A stretch of DNA of 64,000 nt, taken from Ferruginibacter sp. (GTDB taxonomy: Bacteria > Bacteroidota > Bacteroidia > Chitinophagales > Chitinophagaceae). The stretch's first letter is position 1. Each line of letters begins with the position of its first letter. Below, in pieces: positions 26,244-34,060 of this stretch. The translations under genes and the position numbers were made by a program. The notes beneath the pieces are model-generated. The model made no database searches and was not told where the DNA came from. It saw nothing but the letters and a program-made list of their open reading frames with translations. Location of the stretch: assembly GCA_016786725.1 (NCBI GenBank), contig JAEUVU010000007.1, positions 310,001-374,000 on the forward strand. Direction: 5' to 3'.

Positions 26244-26696
26244 CTAATTTGCTAAAAGTTCTTTAACTACGGCGCTGATTGCTTTTCCATCAGCTTTACC
26301 TGCCAATTGCTTGCTGGCAACGCCCATAACCTTCCCCATATCAGCAGGAGAGGAGGCTCCGGTTTCTGCAATAATTCCTTTTATAATTTCTTTCAGTTCG
26401 GCTTCATCTAATTGCTTAGGCAGAAATTTTTCTATCACCGCCATTTCCTCCCTTTCTTTTGCAGCCAGGTCTTCACGGCCCTGTTTTTCAAAGATGTCAA
26501 GCGAATCCCTGCGTTGTTTCATCATCTTTTGCAGAAATTTTTGTTCGGTTGCTTCGTCAATTTCGCCGGCAGCGCCAGGTTCTGTTTTAGCTTTTATGAT
26601 CTCGGCTTTAATGGCACGCAGGCCACGTAAAACGCCTTCGTTCTTGGCTTTCATAGCCTCTTTCATTTCGGCCATTATCTGTTGTTCTAAACTCAT
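26244..26696 (-). CDS. GatB/YqeY domain protein
   Basis: A 150-residue protein with the helical YqeY layout: MSLEQQIMAEMKEAMKAKNE, then a Lys-rich helix, KFLPKQLDEAELKEIIKG and MGKVMGVASKQLAGKADGK. The C-terminal part matches the tRNA-binding tail domain of GatB, suggesting tRNA or amidotransferase-related work, but the family's exact role is not settled. It stands alone between cvpA and gldC. Confidence 0.92.
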   Translation of the reverse strand: MSLEQQIMAEMKEAMKAKNEGVLRGLRAIKAEIIKAKTEPGAAGEIDEATEQKFLQKMMKQRRDSLDIFEKQGREDLAAKEREEMAVIEKFLPKQLDEAELKEIIKGIIAETGASSPADMGKVMGVASKQLAGKADGKAISAVVKELLAN

Positions 26697-26808
26697 GTTG
26701 GTATCTTTTAGTGTTTAAATTCTTCCGGGGGAATTGGTAATTAGTAATTTGGAATTGGGGAAGCCTTAGCATACAAGCATTCTGTTATATTTCAAACCTA
26801 ATTCCTAA

Positions 26809-27153
26809 TTACTTTTGCTCTTTCAATTGTATGGCCCTGAACTTATCAAAAAAATCTTTGGCAAATTTTTTCATGTCATCACTCATTTCCTGCTGCTGGG
26901 TGGCACGTTTAAAAGTATCGGCCATGCTCATCAGCATCTGGTAGTAAAAATCGGCCATTTCATCCACCATCATATCTTTTGTCCAAAGATCTATCCGCAA
27001 AGCTGTTTTATCGGCCCCATCCCAAAAAGCAACGCTCATTGCTTTGGCTTTTTGTACCATATTGGCTGTACTGTCAGTTGCGCTCCAGTTGATTTGTTCA
27101 GGTACTTTGTTCGGGTCCAGCAGTACGTCAATTTTTATTGTTGATTGATTCAT
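26809..27153 (-). CDS. gldC: Gliding motility protein GldC
   Basis: A 114-residue soluble protein. The pattern STIKIDVLLDPNKVPEQINW, KAKAMSVAFWDGADKTALR and IDLWTKDMMVDEMADFYYQ is the GldC family, which accompanies Bacteroidota gliding and T9SS machinery, although its action is not known. It has no signal peptide. No other gld gene is adjacent. TAATTTTG on the minus strand (complement at 27197-27204) is a plausible -7 box. Confidence 0.88.
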   Translation of the reverse strand: MNQSTIKIDVLLDPNKVPEQINWSATDSTANMVQKAKAMSVAFWDGADKTALRIDLWTKDMMVDEMADFYYQMLMSMADTFKRATQQQEMSDDMKKFAKDFFDKFRAIQLKEQK

Positions 27154-27211
27154 CTAAATTATTTGTTTAGTAAGACTGCCTTACGCAGACAGGCTGCAAA
27201 ATTAACTGAAT

Positions 27212-28327
27212 TTAACTATTGACTGCTTTCAAAATACAGGCCATGAGCAAATCCGTTGTTTTGCCCGGGTCATATTGTTTTATCAACTCATTTCCTGATT
27301 TTACAAGTTCAGCTGCCAGGGTTTCATTTTTAAAAATAAGCATCATTTTTTCGGCTATGTCTTCAAAATTTTCAGCATCAGTATATAAAACAGCTTTGCC
27401 AAATGTAGCACACAGGCTATCTGTTTTTGCTGTAATTGCCGGTACTGCACATTTAATGGCCTGCAGGGCCGGTAGGGCAAGAGTACCGTTTACGGGATAA
27501 ACAAATGCATAGGCCGCCGCTGTGATTTTTGACAGTTCTTCTTTGGTTAATTCTTCCAGCAATTTTACTTCATTTCTTAATTTATAGGTTTTAAGCGCTG
27601 TTTTAAAAGCCTGGTCTGCTTTACCGGCAATCAAAAGCTGCATACTGCTCTTCTGTCTTTTTTTGAAGAAGGTGAACGCTTTTAAAAGGTTGATGAGATT
27701 GCTGTGCTGGTTAATATCTCCGCTAAACAAAAAATAAGCTTTTCCATCAGCGTATTTTTCTTTGATGATCTCTTTTTCTTCCCAGTTAAGGGGCCTAAAA
27801 ATTTCATCAACAACCGGTTTGATTACTGCCATTTCTTCTGCCATTACTTTATACCTATCCGAGATCAATGACCTGGAATAATCTGAAAGCGTTGCAATGT
27901 TTTTTGCCTTTGATAAAAATGCAGGAGTATTTTTTTGATAAAACTTAGCCTGCGAACTTTTTAATAACTGCGGATGATCCAGAAATCTCAGATCGCCCAG
28001 CAGTAAGCACTGCGGAACTTTTGTCCGCAATGAACAAATGCCTTCCAGGCTTAAAAAAGCATCTGCCTTATATTTCCGTAAAACTGATGGTATCCTGTAA
28101 TTGAACCAGTATTGCAAACGCAGGATGCTGCCTGCTTTAGGCCCGGTAATAATTGCAGTTACATTTTTTGTAAAAGACTTGCCTGCATCATAAGGCCTGT
28201 CGAAAATATAAATGAATTGATGCTCCGGAAACCGGCCGCTTAAATGCTGCAGCAGCGCAAATAGAAACTCGTAGTAACCTTCCGGCTGTGTTTCTTTATC
28301 CAACCTGGTATTAACGGCAATGATCAT
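27212..28327 (-). CDS. Glycosyltransferase, GT4-like
   Basis: A 371-residue protein with two Rossmann-type halves. The acceptor half holds NTRLDKETQPEGYYEFLFAL; the donor half has YFLFSGDINQHSNLINLLKA, LLIAGKADQAFK and VYPVNGTLALPALQAIKCAVPAI. The EX7E motif of GT4 enzymes is weak: NGTLALPALQA replaces the usual EGFGLPxLEA, so the key first Glu is not obvious. It is soluble or peripheral. Donor and acceptor are unknown, and it stands alone after the palindromic repeat copy 2. Confidence 0.8.
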   Translation of the reverse strand: MIIAVNTRLDKETQPEGYYEFLFALLQHLSGRFPEHQFIYIFDRPYDAGKSFTKNVTAIITGPKAGSILRLQYWFNYRIPSVLRKYKADAFLSLEGICSLRTKVPQCLLLGDLRFLDHPQLLKSSQAKFYQKNTPAFLSKAKNIATLSDYSRSLISDRYKVMAEEMAVIKPVVDEIFRPLNWEEKEIIKEKYADGKAYFLFSGDINQHSNLINLLKAFTFFKKRQKSSMQLLIAGKADQAFKTALKTYKLRNEVKLLEELTKEELSKITAAAYAFVYPVNGTLALPALQAIKCAVPAITAKTDSLCATFGKAVLYTDAENFEDIAEKMMLIFKNETLAAELVKSGNELIKQYDPGKTTDLLMACILKAVNS

Positions 28328-28381
28328 GCAAATAAAATAAGGGAAGGTTAATTTTTGAACAACAGGCTTAGCTAATTAAGA

Positions 28382-28450
28382 TTGTCAGGGTGAGCTTGTC
28401 GAACCCGGTTTATTAGAAAGATCCCGCCTTCGACAGGCTCAGGCTGACAG
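28382..28450. repeat. Palindromic intergenic repeat, copy 2
   Basis: Arms at 28382-28403 and 28429-28450 pair at 18 of 22 positions, meet at TTGTCGAA/TTCGACAG, and have a 25-nt loop with CCCGG and CCCGCC. The plus-strand CTTTTTATTT follows. It is the same family as copies at 15316 and 36731. Confidence 0.8.
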
Positions 28451-28454
28451 CTTT

Positions 28455-29741
28455 TTATTTCAAAACTTTCAACTTTACCATTTCGATACGGGTATCGCTT
28501 ACGCTTAAAATGTCAATTTCGTAATTTCCAACAATTATATGTTCCTTCAGTTTAGGGATGCGTTCATGGTTTTTAATGATATAACCCGATAGTGTTTCGG
28601 TTTCTTCATCATCCGGAAAAACCAGTTTGTATTTTTCTGTGATGATATCCAGCTCCATCCTGCCGCTGAAAATAAATTCATCGCCTGACAGTTGTTTATC
28701 AACAAACTCTTCGGTGTCATATTCATCCTGTATCTCCCCAAATATCTCTTCAAGCAGGTCTTCCATCGTTACAATGCCTGCTGTGCCGCCAAATTCATCT
28801 ACAACCCAGGCAATAGATCTTCTTTCTTTGCTGAATTTATTCATCAGGTCGGTAGCGCTCATGCTTTCGGGAACTGTTGGGATGGGCAATAAAATTTCGT
28901 TAACAGTTGCCGGGTGCTTAAAAAGGTCGAGCTGGTGAATATAACCGGTGATGTTATCAATATTTTCATCGTACACAACAAGTTTACTCAGTTTTGTTTC
29001 GATGAATTTTGCCTTAACTTCTTCTATAGAACTGTTCCTGCTCACTGCTTCTATTTCTTTGCGGGGTATCAGGCATTCTCTAAGCCGGGTTTCGCTGAGC
29101 GATAATGCATTTTCAAAAAGTTCCTTATTCAGTTCGCTGCTGTCTTCTACTTCATTGCTTTTGCTCTGCTGCATAAAATGCTCCAGGTCCACTTTGCTGA
29201 ACATGTCTTTTTTAGTGTGCACTTTTACATTGAGTATGTATTTTAAAATCCATTCGGCCGCATTTACAAAGTAAATACCGACAGAAGAAAAGAGCCAGTA
29301 AAAAAACTGCACGGCACTGCTGATAAAGTTTGAGCTGAGTATGCTGCTGTTCCGGGCTTTAAAAAACGCTTTAAATATAAATTCTACAAAAAGCACTATC
29401 AAAGTGGAAAGTACTGTTTCTACAAAAAGCTTGATATAGTCAACTGCATTTTTAAAAGAAGCCGGCAGGTTAGATTTTATCCAGAACCAGATGGGGTAAA
29501 GCATATCTACCACCAATAAACCATACACCACAAAAACCAGGTTAATGCCCACGAGTGTGGTGCCGATAAAACGGGCCGGCCTGTCAGCATAAAAGCCCCA
29601 TACTTTACCACTGTGTGTACCCTGCTTTCGGTTGAGTTCAATAGATAGTTTATTAGCAGATATAAAAGCTATTTCTATACCGGCAAAAAAACCAATCAGC
29701 AACAGGGCAGCAATGATGGCAATAAAAGCTATCCAATCCAT
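28455..29741 (-). CDS. CNNM/CorC-type hemolysin family protein (GldE-like)
   Basis: A 428-residue protein from the ATG at 29741 (an upstream TTG at 29780 is open but atypical). The N-terminal CNNM/DUF21 part has four helices (first IAFIAIIAALLLIGFFAGIE). Two CBS modules follow (about 215-335: LIPRKEIEAVSRNSSIEEV and VVDEFGGTAGIVTMEDLLEE), then a CorC/HlyC-type C-terminal domain. The family is tied to magnesium or other cation handling; a Bacteroidota version is the gliding-associated GldE, which this size and shape fit. Assignment to GldE itself is not certain. Confidence 0.82.
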   Translation of the reverse strand: MDWIAFIAIIAALLLIGFFAGIEIAFISANKLSIELNRKQGTHSGKVWGFYADRPARFIGTTLVGINLVFVVYGLLVVDMLYPIWFWIKSNLPASFKNAVDYIKLFVETVLSTLIVLFVEFIFKAFFKARNSSILSSNFISSAVQFFYWLFSSVGIYFVNAAEWILKYILNVKVHTKKDMFSKVDLEHFMQQSKSNEVEDSSELNKELFENALSLSETRLRECLIPRKEIEAVSRNSSIEEVKAKFIETKLSKLVVYDENIDNITGYIHQLDLFKHPATVNEILLPIPTVPESMSATDLMNKFSKERRSIAWVVDEFGGTAGIVTMEDLLEEIFGEIQDEYDTEEFVDKQLSGDEFIFSGRMELDIITEKYKLVFPDDEETETLSGYIIKNHERIPKLKEHIIVGNYEIDILSVSDTRIEMVKLKVLK

Positions 29742-29780
29742 ACTATAAAAATAAGAAAGAGTTTTTAAACGGGTGGCCAA

Positions 29781-29844
29781 AGGGTTGCCAACCTTTCAAA
29801 ACTGAGTTTGATTTAAAAAGAACTGCTGTAAGGTTGGCAACCCT
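29781..29844. repeat. Inverted repeat downstream of gmk (palindrome A)
   Basis: Perfect 15-bp arms AGGGTTGCCAACCTT (29781-29795) and its complement (29830-29844) enclose a 34-nt loop between gmk and the GldE-like gene. It is nearly identical in its arm to the palindrome on the other side of gmk at 30460-30492. Confidence 0.8.
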
Positions 29845-29854
29845 TATTACAGAT

Positions 29855-30427
29855 TTATGAAGCGATGAAACCGGCTACAATATCTTCTGCTTCGCCACAG
29901 GCACGATGAAAATCATCGTTGGTGATGATCTTGTTAAACTGGTCTTTAAATGACAGTTCATAAGAAGCTTTATTGATTCTTGCAGCCAGCGATTCTGCCG
30001 TTTCGGTGCCGCGGCTTTCAAGCCTTTTCTTTAACTCTTCTACCGAAGGCGCCTGTATAAAAAGGCTGAGCGATGAATCGGGATATTGCTGCTGCACATG
30101 AATAGCGCCTTTTACATCAATATCCAGCACCGGAATTTTATTTTCGCTCCAGATACGGGCCAGTTCAGTTTTTAAAGTGCCGTAATATTTGCCTTCGTAC
30201 ACCATTTCCCATTCAACAAATTCGTTGTGCTGAATTTTGGTTTGAAATTCTTCTATTGTTATGAAATGGTAATCAACACCGTCTTTTTCTGTTCCTCTTG
30301 GCTGGCGTGTGGCTGCTGAAATGGAGAATGCCAGTTGCGGAAAAGTTTTCATCAGGTGACGGGTGATGGAGGTTTTACCGGCTCCTGATGGTGCAGTGAT
30401 GATGATGAGTTTATTGTTATCTGCCAT
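29855..30427 (-). CDS. gmk: Guanylate kinase
   Basis: A 190-residue enzyme (ATG at 30427; the ORF also opens at 30433) that phosphorylates GMP to GDP. The P-loop APSGAGKTSITRHL, SISAATRQPRGTEKDGVDYHF (GMP-binding), EGKYYGT and VLDIDVKGAIHV are in place. Length matches the family. It is bracketed by two related palindromes, at 29781-29844 and 30460-30492, which may isolate its transcript. Confidence 0.96.
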   Translation of the reverse strand: MADNNKLIIITAPSGAGKTSITRHLMKTFPQLAFSISAATRQPRGTEKDGVDYHFITIEEFQTKIQHNEFVEWEMVYEGKYYGTLKTELARIWSENKIPVLDIDVKGAIHVQQQYPDSSLSLFIQAPSVEELKKRLESRGTETAESLAARINKASYELSFKDQFNKIITNDDFHRACGEAEDIVAGFIAS

Positions 30428-30459
30428 GTGCAAAGAAACTATTTTATTTTTAAGATAAT

Positions 30460-30492
30460 AGGGTTTCCAACCTTTAAAAGGTTGGAAACCCT
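30460..30492. repeat. Near-perfect palindrome upstream of gmk (palindrome B)
   Basis: Arms of 16 bp (AGGGTTTCCAACCTTT at 30460-30475 and its complement at 30477-30492) are separated by a single A. It shares AGGGTT(T/G)CCAACCTT with palindrome A, so it is the same family. It sits between the small lipoprotein gene's 3' end and gmk's start. Confidence 0.85.
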
Positions 30493-30499
30493 GAATAAC

Positions 30500-30913
30500 T
30501 CAATGCGGTTTAAAATGTAGTACCACATTTGTATTTTCGGCATTGCCTGCCAGCACCAGTTCATCTGTAGTTAACGATTTAATAATATACCGGTTGATGC
30601 TGTTGCCTGATTCCGGCGTGCAGATAAGCAATTTATCATTCCCCTGCAGTTCGTATTTTCCCTTTACAGTAAGCTGGTCATTCAAGGCACATTCATATTT
30701 CATGCGGTCTTTAAAGGTCCAGTTTAAATTTAGAAGCAGCGCTTTAGCCTGTTCAGCATTGGCAGAATCTTTTTTAGTAAGACCTTTTGCATCGGGCGGA
30801 ACAATATTTTCTACCTGTAAACAATCCCATTTTTTGGTGAGGAGGATAACCGTTTTGTTGCGGCAGGAACACAAAAAAAATACAAGCATTAAAAAGGGAA
30901 TTAGTTTTTTCAT
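30500..30913 (-). CDS. Small lipoprotein of unknown function
   Basis: A 137-residue protein (ATG at 30913; ORF open to 30919). The N-terminus KKLIPFLMLVFFLCSC has a lipobox ending in Cys, so it is probably lipidated and anchored in a membrane. The body has WDCLQVENIVPPD, LNLNWTFKDRMKYEC and KGKYELQGNDKLLICTPE, a lipocalin-like beta pattern also seen in other Bacteroidota lipoproteins. It lies 4-10 bp behind murA on the same strand and is probably co-transcribed with it. Confidence 0.7.
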   Translation of the reverse strand: MKKLIPFLMLVFFLCSCRNKTVILLTKKWDCLQVENIVPPDAKGLTKKDSANAEQAKALLLNLNWTFKDRMKYECALNDQLTVKGKYELQGNDKLLICTPESGNSINRYIIKSLTTDELVLAGNAENTNVVLHFKPH

Positions 30914-30923
30914 CAGCAAAAAA

Positions 30924-32231
30924 TTAATTGATCCTTTTTATGTCTGCACCCAATTTTATCAATCGTTCATCTATATTCTGATAGCCACGGTCTATCTGTT
31001 CAATATTTTGTATGATGCTTTTTCCCTGTGCACTTAATGCAGCAATAAGAAGGGCTACACCGGCACGTATATCAGGACTGCTCATGGTGATGCCACGCAA
31101 TTGCTGCTCTCTTTCTAAACCGATAACTACGGCACGGTGAGGGTCGCAGAGAATAATTTGGGCGCCCATATCTATCAGCTTATCTACAAAGAACAAACGG
31201 CTCTCAAACATTTTCTGATGGATGAGTACACTGCCGTGTGCCTGTATAGCGGTTACCAGAACAATGCTCAGCAGATCAGGCGTAAAGCCGGGCCAGGGAT
31301 GATCGTAAACGGTTAATACCCCACCATCCATATATTTTTGAATGGTGTAAGATTCCTGTGCCGGAATATGAATATCATCGCCCACAAAATTCATTTTAAT
31401 ACCCAGTTGCTGAAATCTTTCAGGAATAACTCCAAGGTGTTCTATACCGGCATTTTTAATGGTGATATCACTCTGTGTCATAGCCGCCAGGCCAATAAAA
31501 GAACCCACTTCAATCATATCGGGCAACATGCGGTGTTCTGTTCCTCCAAGCCTGTCAACACCTTCTATTACTAAAAGATTGCTGCCAATGCCGCTGATGT
31601 TTGCGCCCATATTGTTTAACATTCTGCAAAGCTGTTGTACATATGGTTCGCAGGCGGCATTGTAAATGGTGGTCGTTCCTTCAGCCATAGAGGCGGCCAT
31701 TAAAATGTTTGCTGTACCGGTTACGCTTGGTTCATCAAGCAGAATATTGGCTCCTTTTAAACCCGGTGTTTCCAGGTGAAAGAAACCATCTTCTGTATCA
31801 TAGGAAAACTTAGCGCCCAGTTTTTCAAAACCGATGATATGTGTATCTAATCTTCTTCTGCCAATTTTATCTCCACCGGGTTTGGGAATGTATGCTTTTT
31901 TAAAACGGGCAAGCATGGGCCCGGCAAGCATTACAGAGCCACGCAGTTTACCGCTTTTTTTGTGATAGGCCGGGCTGTGCAGATATTCTACATCCACAGC
32001 ATCCGCCTGGAAAACGCAGGTATCACGGCTTTGACGGTCAATCTTTACTTTCATTTCGCCCAACAGTTCTATCAACAGGTTTACGTCAACAATATCTGGT
32101 ATGTTGCTGATGGTAATTTTTTCGGGGCTTAATAATACGGCTGATATGATCTGCAGCGCCTCGTTCTTGGCGCCCTGTGGGATAATTTCTCCGGATAATC
32201 TTTTTCCGCCCCTTACTTCAAATGATTGCAT
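30924..32231 (-). CDS. murA: UDP-N-acetylglucosamine 1-carboxyvinyltransferase, Asp active-site form
   Basis: A 435-residue enzyme (ATG at 32231; an upstream extension to 32270 is atypical) that begins peptidoglycan synthesis by adding enolpyruvate to UDP-GlcNAc. QGAKNEALQIISA and the catalytic loop are seen. At the loop, PKPGGDKIGRR has Asp121 where E. coli has Cys115 (PGGCTIG); the codon is GAT at 31869-31871. In other bacteria this Cys-to-Asp change gives native fosfomycin resistance. A small lipoprotein gene follows. Confidence 0.95.
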   Translation of the reverse strand: MQSFEVRGGKRLSGEIIPQGAKNEALQIISAVLLSPEKITISNIPDIVDVNLLIELLGEMKVKIDRQSRDTCVFQADAVDVEYLHSPAYHKKSGKLRGSVMLAGPMLARFKKAYIPKPGGDKIGRRRLDTHIIGFEKLGAKFSYDTEDGFFHLETPGLKGANILLDEPSVTGTANILMAASMAEGTTTIYNAACEPYVQQLCRMLNNMGANISGIGSNLLVIEGVDRLGGTEHRMLPDMIEVGSFIGLAAMTQSDITIKNAGIEHLGVIPERFQQLGIKMNFVGDDIHIPAQESYTIQKYMDGGVLTVYDHPWPGFTPDLLSIVLVTAIQAHGSVLIHQKMFESRLFFVDKLIDMGAQIILCDPHRAVVIGLEREQQLRGITMSSPDIRAGVALLIAALSAQGKSIIQNIEQIDRGYQNIDERLIKLGADIKRIN

Positions 32232-32242
32232 ATTTATTTTTA

Positions 32243-32290
32243 TTACACGAGTTACACGAATTGAAGGCACAAATTACACGAATTACACGA
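32243..32290. repeat. Four TTACACGA direct repeats upstream of murA
   Basis: TTACACGA occurs at 32243, 32252, 32274 and 32283: two pairs with a 9-nt period, joined by TTGAAGGCACAAA. They fill the gap between murA and the terminator of the DUF4290 gene. Their role is unknown; regulator-binding or a simple-sequence repeat are both possible. Confidence 0.55.
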
Positions 32291-32320
32291 ATGAGATTAT
32301 AGCAGTAAGCGTCTTACAAA

Positions 32321-32347
32321 AAATACCTGGCGAATAGCCAGGTATTT
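32321..32347 (-). terminator. Rho-independent terminator of the DUF4290 gene
   Basis: An 11-bp perfect stem (AAATACCTGGC at 32321-32331 with its complement at 32337-32347) closes a GAATA loop. In the minus direction it is followed by TTTTTTG. It lies 27 bp after the stop of the DUF4290 gene. Confidence 0.8.
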
Positions 32348-32373
32348 AATTCGTTTTGATTTGTGTAATTAAA

Positions 32374-33114
32374 TTAATATCTCTTCTTAAAATTACGGTT
32401 GTTGTTATTACCGTTGCCACCGCTGTTACCACCACGGTTGTTGCGGTTGCCGCCGCCCTGGTTCCTGTTTCCTCCGCCATTGTTGTTATTTCTACCTCCA
32501 AAATTTTTGCGGTAGTTGTTGCCACCACTACGTTTGCCACCACTACCATAATCATCACGGTCATCACGGCCTTCAACACGGTGCTTTACAAACGGGCGGT
32601 TGTTGAATTCCAGTTCACCCTTTGTCATAGCCGATAATTCGGTCTGTATATTATCATCATGCACCAGTTCTTTATGCCAGTTGCTGTAAGTTAATTTCAT
32701 GTAATAAGCTATCGCATTGGCAAAGCCCTGTTTCTTTTCAGGGTTCTCTTCTTTTAAAGCCTTATCAATAACCACCTCAATATTTTTTCCCAGATGATTG
32801 AACTTTGGATATTTTTTTGGGTAATGCAAACGCTCCGGTTTTGCTTTTAAAGTTTCACGGGTGGGGATAGGATAGGGGCTTTCCACATCCAGCTTAAAAT
32901 CGCTGATGAGGAAAAGATGGTCCCAAAGCTTGTGGCGGAAATCTTCCACATTTTTTAAATGCGGATTTAAAAACCCCATCAGCTCAATAACAGCATAGGC
33001 ATTTCGCTGGCGCTCTTCCCTGTTCTCTATGCTTAAAAGGTATTCAACCATTTTCTGGATATGCCTTCCATATTCCCTCATCACTAAAAAATTCCTCGTG
33101 GTATTGTATTCCAT
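32374..33114 (-). CDS. DUF4290 domain protein with Gly/Asn/Arg-rich tail
   Basis: A 246-residue protein. The N-terminal 170 residues begin MEYNTTRNFLVMREYGRHI and include HKLWDHLFLISDF, which mark the DUF4290 family of Bacteroidota. From about residue 180 it becomes low complexity: RVEGRDDRDDYGSGGKRSG, then repeated RN, NNGGG and RGGN blocks ending FKKRY, like RGG RNA-binding tails. No membrane segment or signal peptide is present. Function is unknown. A promoter-like pair lies 20-50 bp upstream. Confidence 0.8.
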   Translation of the reverse strand: MEYNTTRNFLVMREYGRHIQKMVEYLLSIENREERQRNAYAVIELMGFLNPHLKNVEDFRHKLWDHLFLISDFKLDVESPYPIPTRETLKAKPERLHYPKKYPKFNHLGKNIEVVIDKALKEENPEKKQGFANAIAYYMKLTYSNWHKELVHDDNIQTELSAMTKGELEFNNRPFVKHRVEGRDDRDDYGSGGKRSGGNNYRKNFGGRNNNNGGGNRNQGGGNRNNRGGNSGGNGNNNNRNFKKRY

Positions 33115-33134
33115 TTATTTGTATTTAGGTATTG

Positions 33135-33164
33135 CAAAAGTAAGCTAAAGCAGTGCATTTTCAA
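33135..33164 (-). promoter_or_regulatory. Candidate promoter of the DUF4290 gene
   Basis: On the minus strand TTG (complement CAA at 33162-33164) and TACTTTTG (complement CAAAAGTA at 33135-33142) are separated by 19 nt, matching the Bacteroidota -33/-7 layout TTG-N19-TAnnTTTG. The start codon is 20 bp downstream. Confidence 0.45.
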
Positions 33165-33200
33165 TTTGAAGGTAAACGGAGCCGCTTTTTAGCTGTTTTA

Positions 33201-33599
33201 TCACAGGTATTTTACCCGGCACCAGTTGTAAGCTATTATAATGCCGCCAGAATCTGCAGCAAGGTCGTAAACATCAAAACTGCGCCCTTCAATAAAAAAT
33301 TTTTGGATGAACTCGGTTGTTATGCCCCACACCACAGCGGCTATGGCAATTTTTAAAGCCCATTTTCTTTTTTCCCGCAGCGATAAAACCATTTTTTTAT
33401 GAACAGGATATATGAACAGGAAAACCAACATGCCAAAAAGCCCTGCATGTACCCATTTATCGAAATAAATATCATTAAGCCAGGTTTCAACTGGCGGTAT
33501 TTTTGATCCGGGTAAACAGATGAGTACCAGTATAAGAAAAAACCAGGCTATGCCTGGGATGAATTTTATTACCGGTGACCTTGCTGAAGGATTTTGCAT
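33201..33599 (-). CDS. VanZ-like membrane protein
   Basis: A 132-residue protein from the ATG at 33599; the open frame extends to 33617 but overlaps gcvH. Four hydrophobic helices are visible, with PGSKIPPVETWLNDIYFDKWVHAG, WGITTEFIQKFFIEGRSFDVYDLAADSGG between them. FDKWVHAG and the ExxQ-FxxGRxFDxxDLxAD pattern define VanZ-like proteins. Function is unproven; VanZ itself confers teicoplanin resistance. It follows gcvH after 10 bp, the usual Bacteroidota arrangement. Confidence 0.85.
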   Translation of the reverse strand: MQNPSARSPVIKFIPGIAWFFLILVLICLPGSKIPPVETWLNDIYFDKWVHAGLFGMLVFLFIYPVHKKMVLSLREKRKWALKIAIAAVVWGITTEFIQKFFIEGRSFDVYDLAADSGGIIIAYNWCRVKYL

Positions 33600-33609
33600 G
33601 ATGAATTTA

Positions 33610-33987
33610 TTATCCAACAGTTGCCGAGTAAGCAGCCGAATCCATCAGCTTTTCAAAATCAGCAGCATCAGCAACGGTCATTTTTACCATCCAGCCATCG
33701 CCATACGGATCGGTATTTACCAGTTCGGGTTGTGTATCAAGCAAGGGGTTGGTTTCAGTAATTGTTCCCGCAAGCGGAGAAAAAAGGTCGCTTACGGTTT
33801 TAACTGCTTCCACAGTGCCGAACACTTCTTCGGCAGCCACTGCCTTGCCTTTGGATGCAATATCTACATACACAATATCACCAAGCTCACGCTGTGCAAA
33901 ATCGGTAATGCCAATGGTAGCAGTTGTTCCATCTAAAGAGATCCACTCATGGTCTTTGGTATAACGAAGGTTTTCTGGAAAATTCAT
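33610..33987 (-). CDS. gcvH: Glycine cleavage system H protein
   Basis: A 125-residue protein (ATG at 33987; an extension to 34041 is open but atypical) that carries the lipoyl arm between glycine cleavage subunits. The lipoylated Lys is in GTVEAVKTVSDLFSP; FPENLRYTKDHEWISLDG and the end DPYGDGWMVKM are typical. Length is right. A spaced palindrome (CTGCCTGCC...GGCAGACAGG, near 34014-34034) lies in the leader. It is followed by the VanZ-like gene. Confidence 0.95.
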   Translation of the reverse strand: MNFPENLRYTKDHEWISLDGTTATIGITDFAQRELGDIVYVDIASKGKAVAAEEVFGTVEAVKTVSDLFSPLAGTITETNPLLDTQPELVNTDPYGDGWMVKMTVADAADFEKLMDSAAYSATVG

Positions 33988-34060
33988 TTTATTTAATTTG
34001 ACGTTAAAGAATCTGCCTGCCTCACGGCAGACAGGTTGCAAAATAAGAATTTAAATCAAA

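Noticed and set aside
32356..32637. Val/Thr-rich open frame on the plus strand
   Set aside because: It is opposite the Gly/Asn/Arg-rich tail of the DUF4290 gene; its odd composition is the complement of that low-complexity coding stretch.
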